The position numbers were made by a program, and so were the translations under genes. Of a DNA stretch of 41,493 nt, positions 25,886 to 36,248 are shown one piece after another. The DNA comes from an uncultured Clostridia bacterium (lineage in GTDB: Bacteria > Bacillota > Clostridia > Oscillospirales > CAG-272). The stretch is taken from positions 1-41,493 of the forward strand of contig CALGCW010000121.1 of NCBI GenBank assembly GCA_937884385.1. Reading direction: 5' to 3'. Under the pieces are notes generated by a model. That model did not search any database. It was not told the DNA's origin and saw only the letters and a list, made by a program, of their open reading frames with translations. The first letter of the stretch is position 1. Every line of letters begins with the position of its first letter.

Positions 25886-28800
25886 ATGAAAAATTGGTAT
25901 AAGATCATATGCTTGGCATTAGTTGCCGTTATGAGTTTTTCATTGGTAGCTTGTAATTTGGCTAACGGAGCGACGGGAAACGGCGCCGGAGACAGTAACG
26001 GAGCCGGGGGTCTTTCATCCTCGGAAACCGTGAACGGCGGTACGTCGGGCAAAAATGACGGCGTAACGTTCACGGACGTGGTCGACTATGACGTAGTCGT
26101 AAACGACGTGAGCATGGAAAGCGACACGGACAGCTTCACGCTTTTGGAAAAGTCCTACGGTGCGGATGAAAAATTCGTTTACACCGCAAGGGTTGCCTTT
26201 GAAAGAGGTGTGGCGGCGGCTCTCGCTTTCGGTGCGGAGGACGGCTCTCACTACTGGGTATTCAACGTAGACAGAGAGGCGAATCGCGTTAAGCTGCTCT
26301 ACTTTACCGTTGAGAACGGTAAAACGCAGGCTGTTGAGCTTTTGACAGACTACTTTATCGGAAACGATAAGATGACGGATAGCGAAAGACGCTTGGTAGG
26401 CTCGAAGGTTGCCGGTCTTGGCGACGTTCAGCTCAAGGTAGTCATCACTCCCGAAGCGGATGGAGTGTTTGCAGAATTCTATGCTGATAACATCCGCAGA
26501 TTCGGCATCGACACCACCATCGACCTCAACAAGCTTGAAAAGCTGCCCGAGGGAGTTGCCTACGGCGGCGGAAGCATCGGATTTAACTGCTTCAATTCAA
26601 AGGTTAAATTTACAGACATCTATTACGGAAAGAGCGACTATTCCTACTACACGGAGCTCTACCGCAATCAGTATCATTTCTCACAGTATGCACACTGGAA
26701 CAACGACCCCAACGGCTTGGTATATTACGACGGTTATTACCACATTTACTATCAGCACCATCCCTACAACAACTATTGGGGTGAGATGTATTGGGGACAC
26801 GCAAGAAGTAAGGATCTTGCACACTGGGAGCTCCTCCCGATCTGCTTATTCCCCGATGAGGACTGGGGCGAGGGCGTAGGCTATATGTGGTCAGGCTCCG
26901 CTTATGAGTACAGAAAGGGTGACAGCGCGGATATTGATAATCTCAACTGGTTCCCAAGCGGAAACGGCAACGGTCTTATCGCCTTCTACACACGTGACGG
27001 CGGCAGACAGGACCAGATGATCATGTCCAGCGACGACGGCGGTATGACTTGGACAAAGCGCAGGCTCATTCCTCAGGACGTGGCTACAGGCGCGGACGGA
27101 ATCTTCCACAAGGTCGCTTGCCGCGACCCCAAGGTATTCCCCGTTGAGACGAAGGACGGCAAGACTACCGTTTGGGGTATGGTCGTCACAGGTCAGCAGG
27201 AAAACAAAGTTTGGTTTATGAAGTCGACAAACCTTCTCGATTGGTCTTATGCGGGTCAGTTTGTTGCAAACGTTCCCGAATGTCCCGACGTAGCGGTCTT
27301 GACTGCTGACGACGGAAACGTATATACTGTACTTACTCTTACCGCAAGAGAATACATAGTCGGTAAGATGAGCTACGACGGCAATCACATCATCTTTACG
27401 GACAAGGACGGCGGCGCGATCGATCAGAGCGACATTCAGAGAATGGATTTCGGTACGGATTCCTACGCAACTCAGTCCTTCAGCATCAGAGATACGGCAA
27501 GCGATTACTTCGGTAAGACCGTTTCAATAAGCTGGTTCGCAGGCGTTCCCGCAGATACTGACAGCGGTATCTACGCAAACGCAAGAAAGATCTGGAACGG
27601 AAGCGGTATGACGATCCCCGTAATCTGGGGCTTGGCTACCGAGGGTGACGGCTATATCCTGACGCAGACACCCATCGTAAAGGACAGCACTGCCTTTACA
27701 AAGGACAATTTGTTGAATATCAGCGACAGAAAGGTTGACGCGAAGAGCGAAAACATACTTTCAACTGTTAATACACATATATTTGAAATGCTTTTGAGCA
27801 TTGACAATCCCAACAACGAATCGATCTCCATCAAGATCAACGTTAGCGACGACGAATACACGGAGATCGGTTGGAACAAGGAAGAGGGTTATTTCGTAGA
27901 CAGAAGATTTGCTTCTTCTGCGGGACTCAGCATCAAGGATTATCACTTCAGATACACCTCCGGTCCGAGAGATTTTGGAACGCAGGATTTCTACATCCTC
28001 TCCGATAACGGCGGTGTTGAGGTCTTCTGCGACGACTTTAAGATCCCGTTCTACCTTCTTACACTTGCATCACCCTATTCCGTTAAGGCGGAATTCTCCG
28101 TTTCCGGTGAGGTGACTGTCAACAATCTTGAGCTTAACGAGATCGCTTCCGTATGGAGAACGGGTGAGGTAGTTGACGGCGAGACCGTTCTATACGTCAG
28201 CCACGACAACGTTGAGCTTGACACCTCCATCTGCACACAGAAGCAGGTGACGGCATACTCGACCTCCGGTCAGGATATCTCCTGGAAGCTTGAGGGCAGT
28301 GAGGGTGTTGTTTCTCTTGAAAACACCACCGGCGGAGTTATAGTTAAAGCTCTTGGTGCGGGCAAGGCGACTCTTACCGCTACCTGCGGCAATCAACGCA
28401 AGGTGATCAACGTCACGGTTTACTCGGGCACACCCGAGACGGACATTAAGTTCGGCGCGGACGGAATAATCTCCGGTGACTGGATCGCAAAGGGAACTGA
28501 GATAATTGCAAATATGCCTGCGGGCGACGGATATATTTTATCCAATCAGAGCGCATCCGACTTCAATTGCTCCGTAGCATTCTCGCTTGACGCGATCGCT
28601 GCTGCGTTTATCTTCAGAGCAAGCGAGGATATGAGCGAATATATCATCTTCAACTACGACAACAACGAAAAGATCGTTAAGATGTGGTCGCAGAACGGTG
28701 AGATCGGCAGAGCAAGCGCTCCCAACGTTAACACGGGCAACGTGGTACTCAGAGTTGAGGCAAGCGGCTCTTCGATCAAGGCTTATATCAACGGTAATCT

Positions 28801-29371
28801 TGCGATCGACGCGGTACTCGGTGAAAACGAGCCCACAGAGGGTCTCTTTGGCTTGAACGTTTACTCCGGTACGGCAACATTCAAGACAGTATCCAACTTC
28901 AACGGCGAATATACCTATAACGGCACGGGTACATTGACCGTTGTTGGCGATTCCAAGCAGGTAGTGACGGCTCTTTACAACAAGACATTGGTCAACACGA
29001 AGGTCGACAGAGCCTTCTACGTAAGCGAGGGAAGAAATCTTGTGATCGATCCCGCCTACTTCGAGCTTCTTCCTGTTGGAACATACACTTTCAAGGCGGT
29101 TTGCGGCTCGAGTGCGTATGAATTTACGGTAGAGGTGACCGCCGTAACAGAGACAACACTTAAGGATATCACAGTTCAGAAGGGCTGTAATGCAGTTATT
29201 TACCTTGGAAACGTTGAGGCACAGACCGTTTCACTTAACGGCACACTACTTACCGAGGATCAGTATGAGATAGAAAACCTTATGCTGACTATCGGCGCGG
29301 ACCTTTTGACAAATGACAGCAATGTGATCGTAATTAACGGCAACAAGACCGTTAACGTAACACTTGAATAA
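25886..29371 (+). CDS. GH32 beta-fructosidase lipoprotein, multidomain
   Basis: The 1161-residue protein has a lipobox (SLVAC, Cys23), a Gly/Ser-rich linker and an N-terminal beta-sandwich of CBM66-like type (about 70-250). The GH32 five-blade domain starts near 262: HWNNDPNG with nucleophile Asp274, ACRDPK with Asp414, and PECPD with acid/base Glu465. After the GH32 C-terminal sandwich come a BIG2-like Ig domain (about 785-850), a second CBM66-like domain (about 855-1010) and two X2-like domains (about 1012-1161). It should hydrolyse levan, inulin or sucrose at the cell surface. CBM66 binds fructan termini in known levanases. The domain bounds are estimates. Confidence 0.9.
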   Translation: MKNWYKIICLALVAVMSFSLVACNLANGATGNGAGDSNGAGGLSSSETVNGGTSGKNDGVTFTDVVDYDVVVNDVSMESDTDSFTLLEKSYGADEKFVYTARVAFERGVAAALAFGAEDGSHYWVFNVDREANRVKLLYFTVENGKTQAVELLTDYFIGNDKMTDSERRLVGSKVAGLGDVQLKVVITPEADGVFAEFYADNIRRFGIDTTIDLNKLEKLPEGVAYGGGSIGFNCFNSKVKFTDIYYGKSDYSYYTELYRNQYHFSQYAHWNNDPNGLVYYDGYYHIYYQHHPYNNYWGEMYWGHARSKDLAHWELLPICLFPDEDWGEGVGYMWSGSAYEYRKGDSADIDNLNWFPSGNGNGLIAFYTRDGGRQDQMIMSSDDGGMTWTKRRLIPQDVATGADGIFHKVACRDPKVFPVETKDGKTTVWGMVVTGQQENKVWFMKSTNLLDWSYAGQFVANVPECPDVAVLTADDGNVYTVLTLTAREYIVGKMSYDGNHIIFTDKDGGAIDQSDIQRMDFGTDSYATQSFSIRDTASDYFGKTVSISWFAGVPADTDSGIYANARKIWNGSGMTIPVIWGLATEGDGYILTQTPIVKDSTAFTKDNLLNISDRKVDAKSENILSTVNTHIFEMLLSIDNPNNESISIKINVSDDEYTEIGWNKEEGYFVDRRFASSAGLSIKDYHFRYTSGPRDFGTQDFYILSDNGGVEVFCDDFKIPFYLLTLASPYSVKAEFSVSGEVTVNNLELNEIASVWRTGEVVDGETVLYVSHDNVELDTSICTQKQVTAYSTSGQDISWKLEGSEGVVSLENTTGGVIVKALGAGKATLTATCGNQRKVINVTVYSGTPETDIKFGADGIISGDWIAKGTEIIANMPAGDGYILSNQSASDFNCSVAFSLDAIAAAFIFRASEDMSEYIIFNYDNNEKIVKMWSQNGEIGRASAPNVNTGNVVLRVEASGSSIKAYINGNLAIDAVLGENEPTEGLFGLNVYSGTATFKTVSNFNGEYTYNGTGTLTVVGDSKQVVTALYNKTLVNTKVDRAFYVSEGRNLVIDPAYFELLPVGTYTFKAVCGSSAYEFTVEVTAVTETTLKDITVQKGCNAVIYLGNVEAQTVSLNGTLLTEDQYEIENLMLTIGADLLTNDSNVIVINGNKTVNVTLE

Positions 29372-29434
29372 AGTCCGCTATTAATTGTTTGCTACGGCGC
29401 CCGCAGCGGCAATTAAGACCGGCAGATAAAAAAT

Positions 29435-30400
29435 ATGGAAAAAACTATTAAAGACGTAGCAAAATATGCAGGAGTTGGGGTCGGTACCGTCTCAAGAGTT
29501 ATCAACAACGAAAAGGCGGTAGGGGAGGAGACCCGAAAAAAGGTGCTTGAGGCAATGAAGGCTCTCAATTATTCGAGAAACAATATGGCGTACCGTTTGA
29601 AAAAGAACGAAACGCGCATTATTGCCTTGTTGGTTCCCGTTATAAACCACCCCTTCTTCGCAAAGCTCGCGTACTACGTTGAAGATGAAGCGAGCAGGTT
29701 CGGATATTCGGTAATTTTGGTGTCCTCACAGCAAAAGGTGGATAAGGAAACTGAGATAATTACGAAGATCACTCACAGAGAGGTCGACGGGGCAGTTTTC
29801 GTTACTCACTATAAGCACGAGGAGGAAAATCTGCAAAATTGCCCGATAGTTTCGATAGACAGAACGTTTGGGGAAAACATCCCTTACGTTACAAGCGATA
29901 ACTACGATGCAACAAAAAGTGCATTGGAGTATATGATAGAACGCGGGGCAAAGCGTGTAGGATACATAGGGTCGAAGCCTTTAGTAGGTTCGGAGATATC
30001 CGAAAGAGTGCGCGCTTACCTTGACGTTATGGCAGAGCATGGCATGTCGCCCTGTATGGTCAATGAGGTCATACAGCACGGTGAAGAAACGGTCGTAGTT
30101 GACAATTTTATGGAGAAATATTCGGACGTTGACGGAGTTTTCGTATCCGGATACACGCTTTCACAGGTCTTTTACGAGGCTGCGATGGCTCAGGGCAAAA
30201 AAGTTCCCGAGGAGCTGCAGATAGTTTCTTACGACGGCATTTTCAAGCAATGGGGCAGCAACATTACAAGTGTGGAGCAGCCCATTGAAGAGATGGCAAG
30301 GGAAGTAGTCAGACTGCTTATTAAAAAGATACACGGTGAACAGACACCTCCGAGGACCGTTCTCAAAACCAAATTCGTACTTGGCAAAACAACAAGATAG
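29435..30400 (+). CDS. LacI-family repressor of the fructan operon
   Basis: The 321-residue protein has the LacI helix-turn-helix and hinge at 1-60 (IKDVAKYAGVGVGTVSRVINN, then AYRLKKNETRIIALLVP) and a periplasmic-binding-protein-like sensor domain. It lies inside the operon, between GH32 and the solute-binding protein, so it would control its own synthesis. The twin 16-bp palindromes at the operon promoter are its likely sites. The ribosome site is weak. The 63-bp gap before it holds an imperfect hairpin (AATTG...CAATT) without a T-run. The ligand is probably fructose, sucrose or a phosphorylated form. Confidence 0.88.
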   Translation: MEKTIKDVAKYAGVGVGTVSRVINNEKAVGEETRKKVLEAMKALNYSRNNMAYRLKKNETRIIALLVPVINHPFFAKLAYYVEDEASRFGYSVILVSSQQKVDKETEIITKITHREVDGAVFVTHYKHEEENLQNCPIVSIDRTFGENIPYVTSDNYDATKSALEYMIERGAKRVGYIGSKPLVGSEISERVRAYLDVMAEHGMSPCMVNEVIQHGEETVVVDNFMEKYSDVDGVFVSGYTLSQVFYEAAMAQGKKVPEELQIVSYDGIFKQWGSNITSVEQPIEEMAREVVRLLIKKIHGEQTPPRTVLKTKFVLGKTTR

Positions 30401-30460
30401 AAAAGAATTAAAAAGAATAAATAAGAAAGAAAACAGTAAAAAAACTGTAAGGGGGAAATT

Positions 30461-31777
30461 ATGAAAAAGCGTTTAATTTCAATCACTTCAATTATTCTCG
30501 TTATTATGATGGTATTCGGTATGGTCGCATGCGACAATAACAATACCGGTGACAACGGTACGACCGACCCCGATGGCAACACCATCGTAAAGATCATGTT
30601 CCACGTTGATAAGTCCTCAACAGAGGGTCAGGCTTATCAGAAGAGAATCAGTGCGTTCAATGAGGCATACAAGGACAAGGGCATCAAGGCTCAGGCTATC
30701 TTCAAGGCGCGCAGCGCAGGTGCATCCGGCTACGAAACAGAGCTTTTGAACAACCAGCTTGAGGGAACTCTTGCAGATATCATCACATTTGACGCGCCCA
30801 ACACCGCTGCTTACGCAAAATCCGGCTTGCTTTACGATATCAGCAGCCTCATCTCCGCAGACGAGCAGTCAAAATTCTACTCTCTCAACAAATATGACGG
30901 AAAGCTTTACGGTCTTCCCATTCAGGAATCAAGTGCGGGCTTCTTCTACAACAAAAAGATCTTCCGCGATGCAGGTATTGACGTTAGCGGCTTCTCCGCT
31001 GAAAACCCCTGGACATTTGAGGATTTCAAGAACGTTTGCGCAAAGCTTAAGGCTCACAACGTGACTCCCGTTGATATGCGTTTGGATGCAACAAAGGACG
31101 AGACAGCTCCTTACTTGCTCTACCCCTTCATCTATGCGGCAGGCGGTAGCTTCACATCCGATGACGGATACACAGCAACAGGTCATTACAATTCCGCGGC
31201 AACCGCTAAGGGCTTCCAGTTCATTAAGGATCTTATTAGTGCAGGATACACATCCTACTCGATCGGTGCTACCGACTTCTTCACAGGTAAGGTTGGTATG
31301 TATTTGTCCTCCGGTTGGACAATTCCCGATCTCGACCACAAGTACAAAGAAAACTTCAACTCCCGTGACGACTGGGGTCTCTTGCCCTATCCCAAGGATG
31401 TAAAGGCTGCAAGTGCAACGGGAAGCTGGTCCTATGCTATAACAAACAACCACCACACAGACAAGACCGCAGCTCTTGAGTTGCTCAAGTGGATGACATC
31501 CGCAGAGAGCTCTGAGGCGATCACAAACGCAACGGGTATGATCCCTGCGCGCAGAGACGTTGTTAAGAATTACGAGCCCGGCTCACCCGAGTACACATTG
31601 CTCAAGCAGTTGGAGCTCAGCGGCATCGAGCGTCCCGCAACGGTTGCTTACCCCACATTCTCAACTACGTTTAACCAGGTAATTGCAGGTCTTAACAATA
31701 GTGACGTAGCTTCGCTCCTTAGCTCTGCAACCACAACCTTGCAGGCTGAGATGGACAGACTTCAGAAGCTCAAATAA
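30461..31777 (+). CDS. sugar ABC transporter solute-binding lipoprotein
   Basis: A 438-residue family 1 extracellular solute-binding protein. The signal ends at the lipobox GMVAC (Cys24) and is followed by an Asn/Asp/Gly-rich linker. The fold is shown by the segments LADIITFDAPN, GKLYGLPIQESSAGFFYNKKIF and the late DDWGLLPYPKD. AAGGGGG lies about 5 bp before the ATG. It captures an oligosaccharide, probably short fructans or sucrose, and feeds the two permeases that follow. The substrate is inferred from the operon. Confidence 0.9.
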   Translation: MKKRLISITSIILVIMMVFGMVACDNNNTGDNGTTDPDGNTIVKIMFHVDKSSTEGQAYQKRISAFNEAYKDKGIKAQAIFKARSAGASGYETELLNNQLEGTLADIITFDAPNTAAYAKSGLLYDISSLISADEQSKFYSLNKYDGKLYGLPIQESSAGFFYNKKIFRDAGIDVSGFSAENPWTFEDFKNVCAKLKAHNVTPVDMRLDATKDETAPYLLYPFIYAAGGSFTSDDGYTATGHYNSAATAKGFQFIKDLISAGYTSYSIGATDFFTGKVGMYLSSGWTIPDLDHKYKENFNSRDDWGLLPYPKDVKAASATGSWSYAITNNHHTDKTAALELLKWMTSAESSEAITNATGMIPARRDVVKNYEPGSPEYTLLKQLELSGIERPATVAYPTFSTTFNQVIAGLNNSDVASLLSSATTTLQAEMDRLQKLK

Positions 31778-31812
31778 TCAATTACGAACTTTAAGTTCAG
31801 TCAAATAAGAAA

Positions 31813-32787
31813 ATGCTTAATACTTCAATAATAATTTTCGTATTATTCTTGCTTGCCTTCGGTGGCTTTGCCGTTTATGACTTAGCTACCGCAAGGAGAC
31901 GCAAGGAGGTCTACCGAGTAAAATCCTCGGTTACGGCATATCTTATGCTTTTGCCGGCAATAGCGCTTGCGTTTATATTCGTATTATTGCCAATTCTGTA
32001 TTCGTTAGGATATGCCTTTACGGACTATTATCTGCTTAAGCCGAATGATATAAGCTTTATACAGTTTCAGAACTTTATTGACTTTTTCGAAGAGCTTTCA
32101 ACAAAAGGTACGCTTTATAAGGCGATAATGAACACCCTTACCTTCGTTGTGGGAGTAGTTCCGCTGCAGATAGGGCTTGCTCTGTTGCTTGCGCTCTTTG
32201 TCAACCGCCCCGGTATCGGAAGCAAGATCTTCAAGGTCTGCTTCTTCGCACCCGTTGTAATCTCACTTTCTGTCACGGCGTTTTTGTGGGAGCAGATCCT
32301 TGCCCCCGGCCCTGACGGCTTGTTGAACTCCCTTCTCGGTGTATTCGGTGTAGCGCCGCACGACTGGCTGCGCGATCCCGACACGGCGATGCCCTGTATC
32401 ATAGTGCTCAGCGCTTGGCAGGGATGCGGTTATCAGATGCTGATCTTCTTATCCGGTCTTTCCAACATCAGAAAGGACCTTTATGAGGCGGCGGCTCTCG
32501 ACGGAGCAAACTGGTGGCACAAGTTCTGGATGGTGACTTGGGTCGGCTTGCGTTCGACCTTCGTATACATACTTATTACGGTATTTATCGGTGCGTGCAG
32601 AATCCTTACTCAGCCAATGCTGATGACGGGATATATGGATCATACGGTCACCTTGTCCTACTATATGTACAACAAGGGATACACCGAGCGTTGGGTCGGT
32701 TATTCATCGGCGGTTGCCTTGCTGATGACGATATTTATCGGCGGCGTAACCTTTATTCAGCGCAGAATATTCAGGGAGGAGAAGTAA
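31813..32787 (+). CDS. sugar ABC transporter permease, MalF-like
   Basis: A 324-residue membrane protein with about six to seven helices. The EAA loop EAAALDGANWWHKFW, which docks on the ATPase, lies near residues 225-240. Two helices precede the core (about 2-22 and 38-60), as in MalF/UgpA relatives. The ribosome site is weak. The 35-bp gap after the solute-binding gene contains a small palindrome (GAACTTTAAGTTC at 31786-31798), which may protect the upstream transcript. Confidence 0.9.
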   Translation: MLNTSIIIFVLFLLAFGGFAVYDLATARRRKEVYRVKSSVTAYLMLLPAIALAFIFVLLPILYSLGYAFTDYYLLKPNDISFIQFQNFIDFFEELSTKGTLYKAIMNTLTFVVGVVPLQIGLALLLALFVNRPGIGSKIFKVCFFAPVVISLSVTAFLWEQILAPGPDGLLNSLLGVFGVAPHDWLRDPDTAMPCIIVLSAWQGCGYQMLIFLSGLSNIRKDLYEAAALDGANWWHKFWMVTWVGLRSTFVYILITVFIGACRILTQPMLMTGYMDHTVTLSYYMYNKGYTERWVGYSSAVALLMTIFIGGVTFIQRRIFREEK

Positions 32788-32788
32788 T

Positions 32789-33709
32789 ATGGATAAAAAC
32801 TTGATAAAAGACTTACCAAACTTCCGCCCCAACAAAACACCCGTTAAGAAAACGGTCAAAGAGGTCATATATCATATCGTAGGCGTAATTTTATCCTTGA
32901 TATTCTTGCTTCCTATATTATATATGCTGGCGACCTCCACGAAAAGCGAGGTGGCTTATGCCGAAAGCGTGGGAACGTTGAATATGTTCCTGCCCGACTT
33001 CGCAAATTTGGGAACTGCCTTTGAGAATTATCAAAGCGTTCTCGTAAATTACGATATTTGGAAATATGCTTTGAACAGCTTGCTCTATGCGGCGATCGTT
33101 ATCGTGCTAAACGTACTTATAAACGGTCTTGCGGGCTACGTTATGGCGAAGCTTCGTTTCCCCGGAAAGAGACTTCTGTCATTCATGATAATGTTTTTGA
33201 TAGTTGTTCCCGTGGAAACTTCCATCATACCGCTTTATTCGATAGTTAAGGTAATGCTTGGTCTCAAGCAGGAAATGTCTGTTTGGGGCGTAATCCTTCC
33301 TGCGGCGATAAGCATATTCAATATCTTCCTGTTTACGCAGTTCTTCCAGGGTATTCCCAGTGAATACGAGGAAGCCGCCCGAATTGACGGAGCGACGACT
33401 CTGGGTGTGTTTACAAAGGTAATAATGCCCCTGTCAAAGCCCATTATTGCTACGGTGGCGGTATTCTGCTTCATCGGTGTTTGGAACGATTATCTCTGGC
33501 CTTCGATGATATTGCCATCGGCAGACGACGGCTCCTGGCCGCTTTTGCCCATTCAGACGGCGCTTATCACCATAAAGAGCATAGAGGGAATCACTACGGG
33601 AGAAATCATGTCTTCTCTCGTGCTTACGAGCATACCTATTTTCGTGATTTACGTTGCGGCACAAAAATACATTGTACAAGGCTTCGGTACTGCCGGGCTT
33701 AAAATGTGA
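32789..33709 (+). CDS. sugar ABC transporter permease, MalG-like
   Basis: A 306-residue membrane protein with six predicted helices and the EAA loop EEAARIDGATTLGVFTKVIMP. It starts one base after the MalF-like stop, with AGGAGGAG just upstream. With the solute-binding protein, the MalF-like partner and the ATPase at 22213 it completes an importer. Family assignment is firm; the substrate is inferred. Confidence 0.9.
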   Translation: MDKNLIKDLPNFRPNKTPVKKTVKEVIYHIVGVILSLIFLLPILYMLATSTKSEVAYAESVGTLNMFLPDFANLGTAFENYQSVLVNYDIWKYALNSLLYAAIVIVLNVLINGLAGYVMAKLRFPGKRLLSFMIMFLIVVPVETSIIPLYSIVKVMLGLKQEMSVWGVILPAAISIFNIFLFTQFFQGIPSEYEEAARIDGATTLGVFTKVIMPLSKPIIATVAVFCFIGVWNDYLWPSMILPSADDGSWPLLPIQTALITIKSIEGITTGEIMSSLVLTSIPIFVIYVAAQKYIVQGFGTAGLKM

Positions 33710-33715
33710 GGATTT

Positions 33716-36238
33716 ATGAGATTTAGAAGATATACAGCTTTATTATTGGTTTTGATCACGTTGCTCGGATCGGTGACGGGATGCTTCGTTAATACGAACA
33801 AACCCGATGATAATGAAAAAGAAAGCAGCCTTTTGCTGCATTATTCGCTTGATGAAGCTAAGGGCAGTCTTGCGAAGGAATCGGTCAGCGGCAAGGATTA
33901 CACGATAAACTACGTGTTCAACGAGCAGAATGCTGACAAGCTTTTCAAAGAGCCCAACGATCCCTTGAGAAGACCCGGTGTAAAGGGCAATGCCCTCTAC
34001 ATGGACGGCTTTTCAAACAATATTGTAAACAAAGACTTTGTAGCTCCCGAGTCGGCAATCACTATGTCTGCGTGGGTTGCTCCCAGAGTTTTTGAAAACA
34101 TCGTTTATTATGACGGTGGATCTGCTGCTGCAGGTCACACCCGTATGACGTCCATCATCAACAAGGGCGATATCGAAATGGGTGAGGGCTTCTTGCTTGG
34201 ATACGGAAGACTTGGTCTTTGGGGAATCCAGATGGCTCTGCACAGTGAAGAAACGGGCGAGGATTTCGTTGTCGGCTTCTATGATCCGATAAATGCGCTT
34301 CCTCTTTACGAATGGTCACACGTTGCTGTTGCCTTTGACGGCAAGACAGGATACATCGGACTCTTCTTCAACGGAGAAAAGGCGTATGAAGCGCTTATCC
34401 CTGAGCTTGTTTCCACAAGCATCATCTATACTGAAGAGCCCTTGCGCGTAGGCTCATACGTTAGCCCCCAGATAGAATTCGGTATCAACAGACAGATGAT
34501 CTCCGGTCTTCTTGACGAGGTGCAGATCTATTCAACTGCCCTCACACCCAGCGAGGTCGAGGATATCTACAACGACACCGATTCTACAGAGGATCACCCC
34601 TACCTCGCGTGGGAGGACATCGCACTTGATTCCTCGGTTTACGAGGGAGACCGCTACCGTCCTCAGTATCACGCTCTTCCCCCTGCAGTATGGATGAACG
34701 AGCCACACTCGCCCTTCTACTACAAGGGAATGTATCACGTATTCTATCAGCACAACCCCGCAGGACCTTATTGGTCACAGATCCGTTGGGGACACATCGT
34801 CAGCTCGGATATGGTGCATTGGGTATACGTTAAGGACGCGGTCGTTCCGACCGAGGGCATCTGTCCCGAGGGTATCTGGACGGGCGGTGCTTGCATCGGA
34901 CCCGACGGCACTCCCTGGCTTGCGATAACCGCCGGCACGAACCTTTACGGTAATGCTAACCACGGTGGTCAGAACGTTGCATTTGCACACGCGGCTGACC
35001 CTGACGATCCCTATCTCGTTGAGTGGGTAGTTGAGGATAAGCTCGTTATCACCCAGCCCAACGACAATACTCAGGGTGAAAGAGAACAGTTCCGCGATCC
35101 CTTCGTCTGGTATGACGACGGTACGTATTATATGATGGTATCCACATCCATTCCTGCTCACAATGCGGGCGGCTCGGCGGTCATTTACACCTCCAAGGAT
35201 ATGAGAGAGTGGGAGCATCGCGGTTATCTGTATCAATGTGATTATATTAAATATCCCGAACAGGGAGCGCATTGGGAGTGCGTTGTTATGCTCCCGATCA
35301 GCACCAAGGACGGCTCTCAGACAAAATACATTTTGTTTGACTGCCCTCAGTACACGGTGGACGGCTACACAGTTGAATGCTATTATTGGATAGGAACCTT
35401 CGACAAGGAGACCTGCAGATTTATCGCAGACGACGATAAGCCCAAGCTCTTCGACCTCGGTCGCGGCGTATATACCGGTCAGAACGGCTTCTGCTTCCTG
35501 ACAGAGGAGGACATTGCCGCAGGTAAGACGGATTACGAGGATGGCAGAACTATCCTCTACGCTATCGCTCAGGGTAAGGATGCGGGCACAGCGCAGAACT
35601 ATACTGCAGGTTGGGCTCACAACTATGCTATCCCCTTGGAGCTCTGGCTCTCCGACGACGGCACAGAGGTCATCCGTGAGCCTATCAAGGAAATCGAGAG
35701 CTTAAGACAAGAGACCCTTTACTCCTACAGCGGAGAGGGCAAGACTGCAGGAGAGATCAACAGTGTTATTTCCGATATTCGCGGCGATTTGCTTGAGATC
35801 AGAGCTACTATCGAGCTTGATCCCTCTGCTCCCGAGTATTCTACGGGCATATCCGTAAGATACAACCCCAACGTTGTTGACGGAAAGACCGAAAGAACTG
35901 ACATCGTATTCTCTAACAACGGTGTTTGGGTAGAAAGAAACCAATCCTCTATGCTCGATTACGTTAACCGTCAGCCCAGCCACACCTGGAACCGTGTGAA
36001 AAACGAATATGAGATAACGATTCTTTTGGACCGTTCTATGCTTGAGGTCTACGTCGACGGAGTTATCAGCTTCACGACGAGAATCTATCCCAAGTACGGA
36101 AATTCCGACTATCTGAATATTTTTGATAACAATGCAAACGTAAAATTTACCGAATTTACGGTTTACCGTATGGGCAGTGCCTACAGCGATACTGTGACAC
36201 CTCCTTACTACGGAAATATGGGTAATTTGGGAGAATAA
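33716..36238 (+). CDS. LamG-GH32 lipoprotein with Glu in place of the nucleophile Asp
   Basis: The 840-residue protein has a lipobox (SVTGC, Cys23), a LamG/concanavalin-like domain (about 40-285) and a GH32 domain from about 315. The blade-1 motif reads WMNEPHS (326-332), so Glu329 (codon 34700-34702) stands where GH32 enzymes have the nucleophile Asp of WMNDPNG. The other catalytic motifs remain: FRDP with Asp461 and WECV with Glu521. A C-terminal beta-sandwich follows. The gene starts 6 bp after the MalG-like stop. It may be a distinct GH32 subgroup with altered chemistry or linkage preference, or a binding protein. Its place in the operon points to fructan. Confidence 0.85.
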   Translation: MRFRRYTALLLVLITLLGSVTGCFVNTNKPDDNEKESSLLLHYSLDEAKGSLAKESVSGKDYTINYVFNEQNADKLFKEPNDPLRRPGVKGNALYMDGFSNNIVNKDFVAPESAITMSAWVAPRVFENIVYYDGGSAAAGHTRMTSIINKGDIEMGEGFLLGYGRLGLWGIQMALHSEETGEDFVVGFYDPINALPLYEWSHVAVAFDGKTGYIGLFFNGEKAYEALIPELVSTSIIYTEEPLRVGSYVSPQIEFGINRQMISGLLDEVQIYSTALTPSEVEDIYNDTDSTEDHPYLAWEDIALDSSVYEGDRYRPQYHALPPAVWMNEPHSPFYYKGMYHVFYQHNPAGPYWSQIRWGHIVSSDMVHWVYVKDAVVPTEGICPEGIWTGGACIGPDGTPWLAITAGTNLYGNANHGGQNVAFAHAADPDDPYLVEWVVEDKLVITQPNDNTQGEREQFRDPFVWYDDGTYYMMVSTSIPAHNAGGSAVIYTSKDMREWEHRGYLYQCDYIKYPEQGAHWECVVMLPISTKDGSQTKYILFDCPQYTVDGYTVECYYWIGTFDKETCRFIADDDKPKLFDLGRGVYTGQNGFCFLTEEDIAAGKTDYEDGRTILYAIAQGKDAGTAQNYTAGWAHNYAIPLELWLSDDGTEVIREPIKEIESLRQETLYSYSGEGKTAGEINSVISDIRGDLLEIRATIELDPSAPEYSTGISVRYNPNVVDGKTERTDIVFSNNGVWVERNQSSMLDYVNRQPSHTWNRVKNEYEITILLDRSMLEVYVDGVISFTTRIYPKYGNSDYLNIFDNNANVKFTEFTVYRMGSAYSDTVTPPYYGNMGNLGE

Positions 36239-36248
36239 GGAGGTACTT

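Noticed and set aside
30436..30452. ACAGTAAAAAAACTGT hairpin before the solute-binding protein gene as a terminator
   Set aside because: Only a 5-bp stem and no T-run on the plus strand; it sits just upstream of the ribosome site and is probably neutral or a minor leader element.
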